Source of the DNA: Nocardia mikamii NBRC 108933
GTDB lineage: Bacteria > Actinomycetota > Actinomycetes > Mycobacteriales > Mycobacteriaceae
Length of the DNA: 64,000 bases
NCBI RefSeq assembly: GCF_001613505.1
Contig: NZ_BDCM01000003.1
Span: 372,001-436,000, forward strand
Direction of reading: 5' to 3'
Shown here: positions 27,215 through 35,921 of the stretch, piece by piece
How positions within the stretch are numbered: the first letter of the stretch is position 1
Layout of the letters: each line of letters opens with the position of its first letter
Made by a program: the position numbers and the translations under genes
The notes under the pieces: model-generated
What the model was told of the DNA's origin: nothing
Databases searched by the model: none
Seen by the model: the letters and a program-made list of their open reading frames with translations, nothing else

Positions 27215-27295
27215 AACTATTCGTGCAAACCTCCGCGCGAAAGGCGGAAATCGCGCCGAATCGCCGAGGTTGGCACGATTTGTTCACCCCAGCGA

Positions 27296-27703
27296 TCAGT
27301 CCAGCCGGAAGTCCGCGAAATCGAACCCGGGCGCGACCACGCAGCTCACCAGCACGTAGTCGTCACCGGCCGGGCGCGCGGCCTGGCTGACGCCGGCGGG
27401 CACCACGGCCTGCAGGAGTTGGCCGCGTTCGACGTCCGGGCCGAGGATCACTTCGTCGCCGCCGATGTTCAGCAGCAGCGGGCCGCCGCGCTGCCACAAC
27501 CAGATCTCGTCCGAACGCACCGTATGCGGTGCGGAACGTTCGTGCGGCAGCAGCAGGAAGTGGATGGCGGTGGCGGACGCACGCGGGCCGTCGTAGCCGT
27601 CCGGCTCGAATTCGACCGGGCTGCGGTATGTTTCGCGGAACCAGCCACCTTCGGGGTGCGGTTGCAGATCCAGCGCCTCGGCCAGTTCGGGTCGTTCGGA
27701 CAT
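27296..27703 (-). CDS. Cupin-5 (DUF985) family protein
   Basis: 135 residues. The start MSERPELAEALDLQPHPEGGWFRETYRS and the core FLLLPHERSAPHTVRSDEIWLW fit the cupin_5 family (PF06172), small beta-barrel proteins with uncertain sugar-epimerase-like or hydrolase roles. Conserved metal-site candidates are His in HPEGG, H in APHTVRSDE and the late VVAPGFDF. ATG 27703 has GGAGG upstream; a GTG at 27716-27718 is an alternative. It is followed only by the kshA terminator region, and lies downstream of a TetR gene on the same strand. Confidence 0.85.
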   Translation of the reverse strand: MSERPELAEALDLQPHPEGGWFRETYRSPVEFEPDGYDGPRASATAIHFLLLPHERSAPHTVRSDEIWLWQRGGPLLLNIGGDEVILGPDVERGQLLQAVVPAGVSQAARPAGDDYVLVSCVVAPGFDFADFRLD

Positions 27704-27795
27704 CGTCGCCTCCAGCACAGTTGTCGTCTCCGGGATTCTGCGCGGCTACGGCCGAGGCCGCGAATTCGGCCGGCATCGAGCAATGGCCCGACGAG

Positions 27796-28560
27796 TCATT
27801 GCGCATCCCGCGCGACGCTGTAGGCCATCGCGACATGGGTGAACAGCGTTGTGCGCTGTTCCCGCGCGATGGTGTCGTCCGGTTCGAGCAGGCACTGCTG
27901 TGAGGTTCCGTCGTGGACCGCGACCACCGCCCGCCCGAGGCCCTCGCGGTCGGTGACGGTGCGGCCCGCGCGATTCAGCAGCGCCTCCAGGACCGGCAGC
28001 AGGGCCGCGACGATCGCGTTCTCCCGCGCGACCATCACCCGCCGCAGCGGCGGGTTGCGTAGGGCGTGGGCGGTGAATTCGGCGGTGATGCGAAACCATT
28101 TGTCGTCCAGCGGAACCGCCCGCAGCACCTGCTCCACACCGGCGCGCAGGTCGTGGACATCGGCGCCGGACTCCGACTCCAGCACTCCGGTCAGTTCGCG
28201 CAACATCTCGGCCGACCGCAACTCCCACATCGCCAGGAACAGCTCTTCCAGCGAGCTGAAGTTCGAGTAGAACGCCCCGCGGGTGAATCCGGCGCGCTCA
28301 CAGATCTGCTCGACCGTGCAGCGACCGAACCCCTCTTCGGCGAAAGCATCGAAGGCGGCGCCGAGCAACCGTTGCCGAGTCTCGGCCCGCCGCTTGGTCA
28401 TTCGCGGTTCCCGAGGGGGGCCGCCGCTCGCTCCGGCGGCATCGCCGCCGGATGCGAGATCTTCGCCGACCGGCGCCGATCCGGCGGTCGAGTCGCCGCG
28501 ACGGGCCCGCGAGCGGCCCTGCCCGGGCTCGGACGGACGCCGGGCACCGAGAGACGTCAC
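27796..28560 (-). CDS. TetR-family regulator with long N-terminal extension
   Basis: 254 residues from GTG 28560, which has GAGAGGAAG upstream. The helix-turn-helix is AAFDAFAEEGFGRCTVEQIC followed by ERAGFTRGAFYSNFSSLEELF, at about residues 60-110. The first 52 residues are low-complexity Arg/Gly/Ala and are encoded partly by a hairpin-forming sequence, so ATG 28404 (202 aa) is a credible alternative start. The ligand-binding half has no recognised signature. A perfect palindrome lies 27 bp upstream and suggests autoregulation. The neighbouring cupin gene on the same strand might be part of the regulon. Confidence 0.85.
   Translation of the reverse strand: MTSLGARRPSEPGQGRSRARRGDSTAGSAPVGEDLASGGDAAGASGGPPREPRMTKRRAETRQRLLGAAFDAFAEEGFGRCTVEQICERAGFTRGAFYSNFSSLEELFLAMWELRSAEMLRELTGVLESESGADVHDLRAGVEQVLRAVPLDDKWFRITAEFTAHALRNPPLRRVMVARENAIVAALLPVLEALLNRAGRTVTDREGLGRAVVAVHDGTSQQCLLEPDDTIAREQRTTLFTHVAMAYSVARDAQ
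28427..28458. repeat. Hairpin between TetR promoter and core coding region
   Basis: CTCGC-TCCGGCGGC (28427-28440), ATC, GCCGCCGGA-T-GCGAG (28444-28458): 14 base pairs with one bulged T. It would sit in the leader of a message translated from ATG 28404, or inside the N-terminal extension if GTG 28560 is used. Confidence 0.6.
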
Positions 28561-28586
28561 GAACGCTTCCTCTCCCTGGACATATG

Positions 28587-28602
28587 GATACACGAGTGTA
28601 TC
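28587..28602 (-). promoter_or_regulatory. Probable TetR operator
   Basis: GATACACGAGTGTATC is a perfect palindrome (7-bp arms around GA) 27 bp upstream of the TetR GTG start at 28560. Confidence 0.75.
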
Positions 28603-28736
28603 AACCGACTCGTTCCAGGTCCCCGCCCGAAACGCCCGGTAGATCCTGCCCGGGCACCGACTTCTCCCGGACGCCCACCTCCCCGGGGCACCAACCACCC
28701 CCGGACACCCCGACATCTCCCGGACACCGACGACCG
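28603..28736. repeat. Imperfect tandem repeats in the TetR upstream region
   Basis: On the minus strand units such as GTCCGGGAGATGTCGG and GTCCGGGAGAAGTCGG recur about 50 bp apart with related CCGGG-rich spacers. No gene is supported here. Confidence 0.4.
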
Positions 28737-28768
28737 CGGGCCGCGAACGCTCCCACGTTCGCGGCCCG
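28737..28768. terminator. Hairpin downstream of the secreted-protein gene (copy 1)
   Basis: Perfect 13-bp stem CGGGCCGCGAACG / CGTTCGCGGCCCG with 6-nt loop, 18 bp beyond the stop of the gene at 28786. The same stem occurs at 29542-29576. Confidence 0.75.
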
Positions 28769-28785
28769 CCGAATCCGTGCCGGTA

Positions 28786-29271
28786 TCAGCTGAGGTTGGT
28801 ACCCGACCACCCGAAGTTGAAGGTGTGCCCCTTCGAGCTGCACTGCACCGCGCCGCGGCCACCGGCACTGCAGGTGGCGCCGCCGTAGTTGATGACGCCG
28901 CCGTAGTCGTAGCCGTCGGACGCGGGCCCCGAGTCGATGGATCGGCTGCCGGCCCGACCGAGCGGTCCGGTCAGACCGAAGGTCGGATGCGCCGGAAGGA
29001 ACGGCAGATCGATGGCGACATTGTTGATGGGAATTCCGAACAGAGTGGCGACTCCGGGGCTGATGTCACAGCCGACGTCACCGTTGGGATGCATCGAGCA
29101 ATTGGCATAGCCGGCGCTGAAATACACCGTGTCGCCCACCAGATAATCGGCCGGGTTCTGCACCGTGGGCCCGTTCGCGGCGACGAACGTATCTGCGGCG
29201 GCCACGGCCCCGCCTGCCATCGAAATCGCAACAGCGGCAACAGATCCACCGATCACAGCCCGCATGTTCAC
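28786..29271 (-). CDS. Small secreted protein, unknown function
   Basis: 161 residues from GTG 29271, with GGAGGAG five bases upstream (ATG 29265 is the next option). The first 30 residues are a signal peptide (AVIGGSVAAVAISMAGGAVA, then AADTF). The mature part has four cysteines (YANCSMHP, DVGCDI, GATCSAGG, AVQCSS), enough for two disulfides, and a Gly-rich C-terminus ending NFGWSGTNLS. The Cys arrangement recalls small exported proteins of Nocardia and Mycobacterium of unknown role. It is isolated between two nearly identical hairpins. No enzyme motif is visible. Confidence 0.8.
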   Translation of the reverse strand: MNMRAVIGGSVAAVAISMAGGAVAAADTFVAANGPTVQNPADYLVGDTVYFSAGYANCSMHPNGDVGCDISPGVATLFGIPINNVAIDLPFLPAHPTFGLTGPLGRAGSRSIDSGPASDGYDYGGVINYGGATCSAGGRGAVQCSSKGHTFNFGWSGTNLS

Positions 29272-29541
29272 AGCAACTCCTCCATTTTTTCCGAACGAAC
29301 ATCGAGAACAGAATTGCTTGCCGCGCAAAGCTACAGCGCGTCCCAGACCCGTAATCCGGATCGGTTCGAAACCCACGCGCGTTAACCACCCGCCGCATCT
29401 CGTCCTCCGAAAGGATCGAGAGCGGCACCGGCCGGCCTGGCGTCCGACAGTACAGGCGGGTCCACGCCGCTTCCTCCGAACGCAGCCGTCCGCGGCGTCC
29501 GTCCGACGTGTCGCCACCGGACTCTGGTCCCTTCACACGAC

Positions 29542-29576
29542 AGCGGGCCGCGAACGAATCACGTTCGCGGCCCGCT
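29542..29576. terminator. Hairpin downstream of hsaF (copy 2)
   Basis: Perfect 15-bp stem AGCGGGCCGCGAACG / CGTTCGCGGCCCGCT with 5-nt loop AATCA, 14 bp past the hsaF stop. It shares its 13-bp core with the hairpin at 28737-28768. Confidence 0.8.
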
Positions 29577-29589
29577 GGTGCCGACTGTT

Positions 29590-30639
29590 TCAGGCGGAGG
29601 CGGTCTGTTCCCGCTGCAGTTCCAGCGCAATGTCGATCAGCTGATCCTCCTGGCCGCCCACGAGCTTGCGTTTACCGGCGCGCACCAGCATTTCGGCCGC
29701 CGAGACGCCGTAGCGTTCGGCTTGGCGCTCGGCGTGCTTGAGGAAGCTCGAGTACACGCCCGCGTAGCCCATCATCAGGGCCTGGCGGTCCAGCAGACAT
29801 TCCTGCGGCATGGCCGGGCGCACGACGTCCTCGGCGGCATCGGCGATGGCGAAGAAGTCGATACCGGTCTTGATACCGATCTTGTCGGCGACGCCGACGA
29901 ACGCCTCGACCGGAGTGTTGCCCGCACCGGCGCCGAAACGCCGTGCGCTGCCGTCGATCTGCTTGGCGCCGGCCTTGACCGCGTAGATCGAGTTGGCGAC
30001 GGCGAGGTCGAGGTTCTCGTGACCGTGGAAGCCGACCTGGGCGTCGTCGCCCAGTTCGGCGGCGACCGCGGCGATGCGGTCGGACACCTGATCCAGCACC
30101 AGCGCACCGGCGGAGTCCACGACGTAGACACACTGGCATCCCGCGTCGGCCATGATGCGCGCCTGCTTCGCGAGCACCTCCGGCGGCTGCGAATGCGACA
30201 TCATCAGGAAGCCGACGGTTTCCATGCCGAGGTCGCGGGCATAGCCGAAGTGCTGGATCGAGACGTCGGCCTCGGTGCAGTGCGTGGCGATGCGGACGAT
30301 GGACGCACCGTTGTCCTGGGAGATCTTGATGTCCTCCTTGACGCCCACGCCGGGCAGCATGAGGACCGCGATCTTGGCCTGCTTCGCGGTCTGTGCCGCG
30401 ATCGTGATCAATTCCTGCTCAGGGGTTTTGGAGAACCCGTAGTTGAACGAGGAACCACCCAGGCCGTCACCGTGGGTCACCTCGATCACCGGCACGCCCG
30501 CGGCGTCGACGGCCGCGACGATATCGCGCACCTCGGTGGCGGTGAACTGGTGGCGCTTGTGATGGGAACCGTCGCGCAGCGAGGTGTCGGTGACGCGGAC
30601 GTCGAGTTCCTGGGAGAACGGCTGCAATACGTAGTTCAT
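29590..30639 (-). CDS. hsaF: HsaF, 4-hydroxy-2-oxohexanoate/oxovalerate aldolase
   Basis: 349-residue class II aldolase of the DRE-TIM family (BphI/DmpG-like). The metal and catalytic motif [18 protein letters not shown] is at residues 14-31, HGHEN at about 199 and [12 protein letters not shown] at about 230. It cleaves the hydroxy-keto acid from steroid ring A to pyruvate plus propanal, which is channelled to HsaG. The gene starts 13 bp after hsaG and ends before a strong hairpin. Order hsaE-hsaG-hsaF equals Rv3536c-Rv3534c. Confidence 0.95.
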   Translation of the reverse strand: MNYVLQPFSQELDVRVTDTSLRDGSHHKRHQFTATEVRDIVAAVDAAGVPVIEVTHGDGLGGSSFNYGFSKTPEQELITIAAQTAKQAKIAVLMLPGVGVKEDIKISQDNGASIVRIATHCTEADVSIQHFGYARDLGMETVGFLMMSHSQPPEVLAKQARIMADAGCQCVYVVDSAGALVLDQVSDRIAAVAAELGDDAQVGFHGHENLDLAVANSIYAVKAGAKQIDGSARRFGAGAGNTPVEAFVGVADKIGIKTGIDFFAIADAAEDVVRPAMPQECLLDRQALMMGYAGVYSSFLKHAERQAERYGVSAAEMLVRAGKRKLVGGQEDQLIDIALELQREQTASA

Positions 30640-30652
30640 GATCTGGTCCCTC

Positions 30653-31564
30653 CTAGACCCGAGCCGTGAGGATCTGTTCGGCCATGACCTCGCCCACCCG
30701 GGTGGCAGCGGCGGTCATGATGTCGAGGTTGCCCGCGTACGGCGGCAGGAAGTCGCCCGCGCCCTCGACCTCCACGAAGACCGAAACCTTCGCCATCCCA
30801 CCGGAAATCACGCTCGGCTCGTCGAACTGCGGTTCGTTGAGCAGGCGGTAACCGGGCACGTACTCCTGGATGTCGGCGACCATCCGGTGGATCGATTCGC
30901 TGATCGCGTCGGTGTCGGCATCCTCGGGAATGGCGGCGAAGATGGTGTCGCGCATGATCATCGGCGGCTCGGCCGGGTTGAGGATGATGATCGCCTTACC
31001 GCGCTTGGCACCACCGATGGTCTCCACACCCTTGCTGGTGGTCTTGGTGAACTCGTCGATATTGGCGCGCGTGCCGGGTCCGGCCGAGACCGAGGAGACC
31101 GAGGCGACGATCTCGGCGTAGGGCACCTCGACCACGCGCGAAACGGCCGCGACGATCGGAATCGTCGCCTGCCCACCGCAGGTGATCATGTTGACGTTCG
31201 GGGTGTCGATATTGGCGCCCAGGTTCACCGGCGGCACGACGGCCGGGCCGACCGCGGCGGGGGTGAGATCCACCGCGCGGATACCGGCCGCCTCGTACTT
31301 CGGCGCGTATTCGCGATGCACGTAGGCCGAGGTGGCCTCGAACAGCATGTCCGGCTTCTCCGGCAGCGCGAGCAGCCAGTCGGCACCCTCGTGCGAGGTC
31401 TCGAGCCCCAGTCCGCGAGCGCGCTTCAAACCCTCGCTGTCGGGATCGATACCGATCATCCAGCGCGGCTCGATCCGCTCCGAACGCAGCAGCTTGTACA
31501 GCAGATCGGTGCTGATATTCCCGGAGCCGACGATCGCGGCTGTCACCTTTCCATTGTCAGGCAC
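30653..31564 (-). CDS. hsaG: HsaG, propionaldehyde/acetaldehyde dehydrogenase (acylating)
   Basis: 303-residue NAD-dependent, CoA-acylating aldehyde dehydrogenase (BphJ/DmpF family). The dinucleotide motif [11 protein letters not shown] is at residues 12-22, the catalytic cysteine region [13 protein letters not shown] near 130, and [15 protein letters not shown] near 160. It forms a complex with the aldolase HsaF and turns propanal into propionyl-CoA. Start is GTG 31564. The gene is 10 bp after hsaE, inside one operon read from the KstR operator at 32498. Confidence 0.95.
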   Translation of the reverse strand: MPDNGKVTAAIVGSGNISTDLLYKLLRSERIEPRWMIGIDPDSEGLKRARGLGLETSHEGADWLLALPEKPDMLFEATSAYVHREYAPKYEAAGIRAVDLTPAAVGPAVVPPVNLGANIDTPNVNMITCGGQATIPIVAAVSRVVEVPYAEIVASVSSVSAGPGTRANIDEFTKTTSKGVETIGGAKRGKAIIILNPAEPPMIMRDTIFAAIPEDADTDAISESIHRMVADIQEYVPGYRLLNEPQFDEPSVISGGMAKVSVFVEVEGAGDFLPPYAGNLDIMTAAATRVGEVMAEQILTARV

Positions 31565-31574
31565 TTGATCTCCC

Positions 31575-32360
31575 TCAGCTGAATGTCAAACGGACGGAAC
31601 CGAGTCCAGCGAACTCGGCATGGAAGTCGTCACCCGGACGGGCGTCGATGGCGCGGGTGCAGGAACCTGGCAGCACGATGTCGCCGGCCTTCAATCGCAC
31701 CCCGAACGAGGCGACCTTGCGGGCCAGCCAGGCGACCGCGATGGTCGGATCGTCGAGTACCGCGTCGCTGCGGCCCTGGGCGACGACCTCGCCGTTGCGG
31801 GTCAGAGTCGCGTCGATCGCCTTGATGTCCAGCGCATCCGGGGCCACCCGCTCCGGCCCGAGCACCCAGCCGGCCGAGGACGCGTTGTCGGCGATGGTGT
31901 CGCACAACGCGATGTTCCAGTTCTTGATGCGGGTGTCGATGAGCTCGATGGCCGGAGCGTAGGCGACCGTCGCGGCCAGCACGTCGGCCTCGGTGCACTC
32001 CTCGCCCGGCAGATCCGCGCCCAGCACGAAACCGACCTCGACCTCGACGCGCGGGAACAGGTACTTCGACGTGTCGACCGGAACGTCCTCGAACACCTGC
32101 ATATCGGCGAGCAGATGGCCGTAGTCGGGCTCGTCGACGCCCATCATCTCCTGCATGGCCTTCGAGGAGAGCCCGACCTTGTGACCGACCACCTTCGCGC
32201 CGTCGGCCAGCCGCTGCCGGATGTTGATGAGCTGGATCTCGTAGGCGTCGACCACGTCGATCGCCGCGTACCGCGTGACCAGCGGATCGATCGGCACCCG
32301 GTCTCGTTCGGCGACCGCGAGCTCCGCGGCCAGTTCATTCCGTACCGCGTCGGACAGCAC
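31575..32360 (-). CDS. hsaE: HsaE, 2-hydroxyhexa-2,4-dienoate hydratase
   Basis: 261-residue hydratase of the 2-keto-4-pentenoate hydratase/fumarylacetoacetase-like family. Metal-site and substrate features: [21 protein letters not shown] near 65-85, the acidic [12 protein letters not shown] near 105-117 and [13 protein letters not shown] near 145. It hydrates the dienoate released by HsaD. GTG 32360 has GGAAGGA six bases upstream; the open frame to 32417 is ignored. First gene of hsaE-hsaG-hsaF, 137 bp from the KstR operator and divergent from kstD. Confidence 0.94.
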   Translation of the reverse strand: MLSDAVRNELAAELAVAERDRVPIDPLVTRYAAIDVVDAYEIQLINIRQRLADGAKVVGHKVGLSSKAMQEMMGVDEPDYGHLLADMQVFEDVPVDTSKYLFPRVEVEVGFVLGADLPGEECTEADVLAATVAYAPAIELIDTRIKNWNIALCDTIADNASSAGWVLGPERVAPDALDIKAIDATLTRNGEVVAQGRSDAVLDDPTIAVAWLARKVASFGVRLKAGDIVLPGSCTRAIDARPGDDFHAEFAGLGSVRLTFS

Positions 32361-32497
32361 GCTTGTTCCTTCCATTGGGGCGCTCGGTCTGGGGACCAGC
32401 CGGTGAACGGGATACAAACTGAAACGAGTTTTCCTGCATTTTCTCGTGTCAGCAGTCCCATCTGCCAGACCAATATAGACCGAACCTGATCCGATTC

Positions 32498-32511
32498 TAT
32501 AACGTGTTCTA
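32498..32511. promoter_or_regulatory. KstR operator between hsaE and kstD
   Basis: TATAACGTGTTCTA matches TnnAACnnGTTnnA fully. It ends 1 bp before the kstD ATG at 32513 and contains a -10-like TATAAC (32498-32503), so bound KstR would cover the kstD promoter and start. Confidence 0.92.
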
Positions 32512-32512
32512 C

Positions 32513-34219
32513 ATGACTGATCGGGAATACGACGTGGTGGTGGTCGGCAGCGGCGCCGCCGGAATGACCGCCGCCCTCGCCGCCGCGCACCACGGACTGC
32601 GCGCGGTGCTCATCGAGAAGGCCGCGCACTACGGCGGTTCGACCGCGCGTAGTGGTGGCGGTGTGTGGATCCCGGGCAACAAGGCGCTCAAGGCGTCCGG
32701 CCGGCCCGACGACCGGGAGGAGGCCCGCCGCTACCTGCACAGCATCATCGGTGACGTGGTGCCGAAGGAGAAGATCGACACCTACATCGACCGCGGTGCC
32801 GAAGCCTTCGACTTCGTCCTCGATCACTCTCCGCTGAAGATGACCTGGGTGCCGGGCTACTCCGACTACCACCCCGAGGCCCCCGGCGGGCTGGGCTCCG
32901 GCCGGTCGTGTGAGCCCAAGCCGTTCAACCTGAAGGTCCTCGGCGCCGAGGCCGCCAAACTGGAACCGCCCTACGCCAAGGCCCCGCTCAATGTCGTGGT
33001 CATGCAGACCGACTTCGTCCGCCTGAACCTGATCAAGCGGCATCCGAAGGGCATGATGCGGGCGATGCGGGTCGGCGCCCGCACCTACCTGGCGAAGTTC
33101 ACCGGTAAGCAGATCGTGGGTATGGGCCAGGCCATCATCGCGGCCATGCGCAAGGGCCTGATGGACGCGAACGTCCCGGTCCTGCTCAACACCCCCCTGA
33201 CCAAGCTGATCACCGAGGACGGCAGGGTCGTCGGCGTGGAGGCGACCGTCGACGGCGAGCCGACCGTGTTCAAAGCCCGCTACGGCGTGGTGCTGGGCAC
33301 CGGCGGTTTCGAGCACAACGCCGAGATGCGCACCAAGTACCAGCGCCAGCCCATCACCACCGACTGGACCACGGGTGCCGCGGCCAACACCGGTGACGGC
33401 ATCCTGGCGGGCATGGAGGTCGGAGCCGATATCGGCTTCATGGAGGACTCCTGGTGGGGGCCGACCATTTTCAAGGGCGAGGGCAAGCCGTGGTTCGCGC
33501 TGGCCGAGCGCAATCTGCCCGGCGCGATCATGGTGAACGCCGACGGCAAGCGATTCGGTAATGAGTCCGCTCCTTACGTCGAGGCCGTGCACACCATGTA
33601 CGGTGGCAAATGGGGTCAGGGTGACGGTCCGGGCGAGAACATTCCCGCCTGGCTGGTGTTCGACCAGCGCTACCGCAACCGCTACATCTTCGCCGGGCTG
33701 CAGCCGGGCCAGCGCTTTCCGTCCCGCTGGATGGAAAACGACAACATCGTCAAGGCCGACACCCTCGAGGAGCTGGCCCAGCGTCTCGGCGTGCCGGCGG
33801 ACAATCTCGCCGCCACCGTCGCCCGCTTCAACGCCTTCGCGGAGAAGGGCGTGGACGAGGACTTCGGCCGCGGCAAGAGTCACTACGACCGCTATTACGG
33901 CGATCCGACCGTGAAGCCGAACCCGTGCCTGGCGGCCCTGGTGCAGGGCCCGTTCTACGCCGCCAAGATCGTGCCCGGCGACCTGGGCACCAAGGGCGGC
34001 CTGGTCACCGACACCGCGGCGCGGGTGCTGCGGGCGGACGGCACCGTGATCGAGGGGCTCTACGCCTCCGGCAACTCTTCGACCCCGGTCATGGGCCACA
34101 CCTACGCCGGTCCCGGCGCGACCATCGGGCCCGCGCTGACCTTCGGTTATCTGGCGGTCATGGATATCGTCGAGAAGGCGCGCGAGGAGAAGGCGCCCAC
34201 CGGCGCGGTGAGCAAGTAG
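32513..34219 (+). CDS. kstD: KstD, 3-ketosteroid Delta1-dehydrogenase
   Basis: 568-residue FAD-dependent dehydrogenase. The FAD-binding VVVGSGAAGMTAALAA is at residues 9-24, the second FAD segment GLYASGNSSTPVMGHTYAGP and PGATIGPALTFG at the C-terminus, and tyrosines typical of the active site are present (SDYHPEAPGG near 120, GHTYAGPG near 530). It introduces the 1,2 double bond of ring A, preparing ring B opening with KshA. ATG 32513 is used; the frame is open a few codons upstream through the operator. Rv3537 has the same place next to hsaE and hsd4B. Confidence 0.95.
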   Translation: MTDREYDVVVVGSGAAGMTAALAAAHHGLRAVLIEKAAHYGGSTARSGGGVWIPGNKALKASGRPDDREEARRYLHSIIGDVVPKEKIDTYIDRGAEAFDFVLDHSPLKMTWVPGYSDYHPEAPGGLGSGRSCEPKPFNLKVLGAEAAKLEPPYAKAPLNVVVMQTDFVRLNLIKRHPKGMMRAMRVGARTYLAKFTGKQIVGMGQAIIAAMRKGLMDANVPVLLNTPLTKLITEDGRVVGVEATVDGEPTVFKARYGVVLGTGGFEHNAEMRTKYQRQPITTDWTTGAAANTGDGILAGMEVGADIGFMEDSWWGPTIFKGEGKPWFALAERNLPGAIMVNADGKRFGNESAPYVEAVHTMYGGKWGQGDGPGENIPAWLVFDQRYRNRYIFAGLQPGQRFPSRWMENDNIVKADTLEELAQRLGVPADNLAATVARFNAFAEKGVDEDFGRGKSHYDRYYGDPTVKPNPCLAALVQGPFYAAKIVPGDLGTKGGLVTDTAARVLRADGTVIEGLYASGNSSTPVMGHTYAGPGATIGPALTFGYLAVMDIVEKAREEKAPTGAVSK

Positions 34220-34403
34220 GCGGGCACCGGTGAGCGGGACCCGCGGCCGGGGCCCGGCCCGATCCCGGCACCATGGGAGCGGTCCTGCCACCCGCGGCGG
34301 CGTCCGCAACACCACTGTCGATCGAGGGCGGTCCGGCCGATCGGATCGGATTCCGGACCCCTCGATCGGGACTCGTGATACGTCGGCGAACAAGGAACAC
34401 ACA

Positions 34404-35267
34404 ATGCCTATCGACCTGAAAACCGCTCTCGGAGCGGAACTTCCGACCCAGGAGTTCTCCTGGACGCCCTCGGACGTACAGCTGTACCACCTGGGCCTGA
34501 GCGCCGGTACCCGCTGGACCGACCCGGGCGAACTGCGATATCTGGACGATCGGGAGCCCCAGGTGCTGCCGACCTTCGCGACCGTCGCACCGACGATGCG
34601 GGTCACCGAACCACCGAAGGTGAGCTATCCGGGCGTGGAGATCGACCTGGCCAAGGTCGTGCACGGCAGCCAGGAAATCGTTGTGCACCGGCCGATTCCG
34701 GCCGAGGGCAAGGCGAGCAGCACCGGGCGGATCACCGAGGTGTGGGACAAGGGTTCGGCCGCGGTGATCGCCCACGAGACGGTGATCACCGGATCCGACG
34801 GGCAGCCGCTGTGGACGGCGCGCTCGTCGATCTTCGCCAAGGGTGAGGGCGGTTTCGGTGGTGAGCGCGGCCCGAGCACCAAGGCCGTGCTACCCGATCG
34901 GACCCCGGATTTCGAGGTCCTCACACCGACGCTGCCGCAGCAGGCCCTGCTGTACCGCATGTGCGGTGACCGCAACCCCCTGCATTCGGACCCCGAATTC
35001 GCCCGTGCCGCAGGCTTTCCCAACCCGATCCTGCACGGCCTGTGCACCTACGGCCTGGTCTGCAAGACCGCGACCGACACCGTGCTGGACTCGGACGCGA
35101 GCCGGGTGACCGGCTTCCGCGCGCGGTTCGCCGGTGTGCTGTATCCGGGTGAGACGATCCGATCGCGGATCTGGCGCGAGGGCGACGAGCTCGTCATCGG
35201 CGCGACCGTGGTCGAACGCGAGGACGCCCCGGTACTGAGCGATGTGCGGCTGAGCTTCACCGCCTGA
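34404..35267 (+). CDS. hsd4B: MaoC-like 2-enoyl-CoA hydratase of steroid side-chain degradation (Hsd4B/ChsH3 type)
   Basis: 287-residue double hot-dog hydratase. The second half carries the hydratase 2 motif LLYRMCGDRNPLHSDPEFAR with Asp and His (about residues 185-200), and the typical GFPNPILHGLCTYG; the first half is the degenerate partner domain. It sits 184 bp after kstD as Rv3538 does in M. tuberculosis. The M. tuberculosis protein hydrates a steroid side-chain enoyl-CoA. ATG 34404 has AAGGAAC upstream. The 184-bp gap before it contains no obvious promoter, so the gene is probably read with kstD. A terminator hairpin follows. Confidence 0.9.
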   Translation: MPIDLKTALGAELPTQEFSWTPSDVQLYHLGLSAGTRWTDPGELRYLDDREPQVLPTFATVAPTMRVTEPPKVSYPGVEIDLAKVVHGSQEIVVHRPIPAEGKASSTGRITEVWDKGSAAVIAHETVITGSDGQPLWTARSSIFAKGEGGFGGERGPSTKAVLPDRTPDFEVLTPTLPQQALLYRMCGDRNPLHSDPEFARAAGFPNPILHGLCTYGLVCKTATDTVLDSDASRVTGFRARFAGVLYPGETIRSRIWREGDELVIGATVVEREDAPVLSDVRLSFTA

Positions 35268-35295
35268 ACCGGCATACGACGCGACCCGTCTATCA

Positions 35296-35341
35296 CCGAC
35301 CCTCCAGAGACTTGCGCTCGGCACGGGAGCTGGAGGGTCGG
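35296..35341 (+). terminator. Hairpin after hsd4B
   Basis: 12-bp stem CCGACCCTCCAG / CTGGAGGGTCGG with a 22-nt loop, 28 bp after the hsd4B stop. Confidence 0.6.
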
Positions 35342-35427
35342 CACGCGGGGCGGGGGGATCGATACCCAGTGCGTCGTCGCGGCGGGACGCGAGGCGCACG
35401 TGGTCGCGGCGACCCATCCCACTAGAC

Positions 35428-35451
35428 TTCCGAATACGTTCCGAATACAAT
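35428..35451 (+). promoter_or_regulatory. Promoter/operator of the toxin-antitoxin-like pair
   Basis: TTCCGAATAC occurs twice (35428-35437, 35439-35448), 11 bp apart, so on one DNA face. The second copy overlaps a consensus -10 TACAAT (35446-35451), which is 6 bp from the GTG start. This fits autorepression by the antitoxin and a leaderless message. Confidence 0.75.
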
Positions 35452-35457
35452 GGGAGT

Positions 35458-35919
35458 GTGTCCACAACAGCTCTCCGCACCTCCACGCGCCGCTCCTCGG
35501 ACCTGAGCAAGCACTCCGCCGAGGTGTTCGCCGAGGCCGAGGACCATCCGGTGACGGTGACTCGGCGTGACGGCGAGAACCTCGTGCTCATGTCGCAGCG
35601 CGAGGCGGAGGCTCGTGCTCGCTTGCTCGAGTTCGCCGCACAGCTCATCGGTGTGGCTGTGGACGACGACGGCCCCCTCGCCGGTCGGATGTCTCGGGCG
35701 TTCCCGTGGATGCTCGCACTGCCGCCCGAGGACCGGGCCACCTGCGCTCAGAACCTCGTCGACGCCGCGCGTGCGTCGTTCTCCACCGATCAGCCGCACC
35801 TGGCGCTCGCGGAACTCACCTCGTGGCGCGAGACCGCAACCGCCATCGCAGCCGGTCTCGGCCAAGCCGAGCTGGACTGGTTGGACTCCGACGATTACGA
35901 CGTTGTGGCGCGGCCGTAA
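35458..35919 (+). CDS. Antitoxin-like protein (type II system)
   Basis: 153 residues from GTG 35458. The N-terminus TSTRRSSDLSKHSAEVFAEA and VTVTRRDGENLVLMSQREAEARARL has the shape of the Phd/YefM (prevent-host-death) fold: a beta-alpha start, a strand with a basic turn, then a helix. The longer C-terminal part (about 60-153) is helical and would bind the toxin. It stands directly upstream of a small basic protein, with 2 bp between stop and start. Family identification is from pattern only. The operator with two 10-bp direct repeats supports an autoregulated toxin-antitoxin operon. Confidence 0.7.
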   Translation: MSTTALRTSTRRSSDLSKHSAEVFAEAEDHPVTVTRRDGENLVLMSQREAEARARLLEFAAQLIGVAVDDDGPLAGRMSRAFPWMLALPPEDRATCAQNLVDAARASFSTDQPHLALAELTSWRETATAIAAGLGQAELDWLDSDDYDVVARP

Positions 35920-35921
35920 CG

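Noticed and set aside
28452..28793. Pro-rich plus-strand ORF
   Set aside because: Explained by CCGGG-rich tandem repeats and a palindrome in the TetR upstream region.
32144..34606. 820-codon minus-strand frame across kstD
   Set aside because: Antisense to kstD and in an alternative frame of hsaE; composition is that of a shadow.
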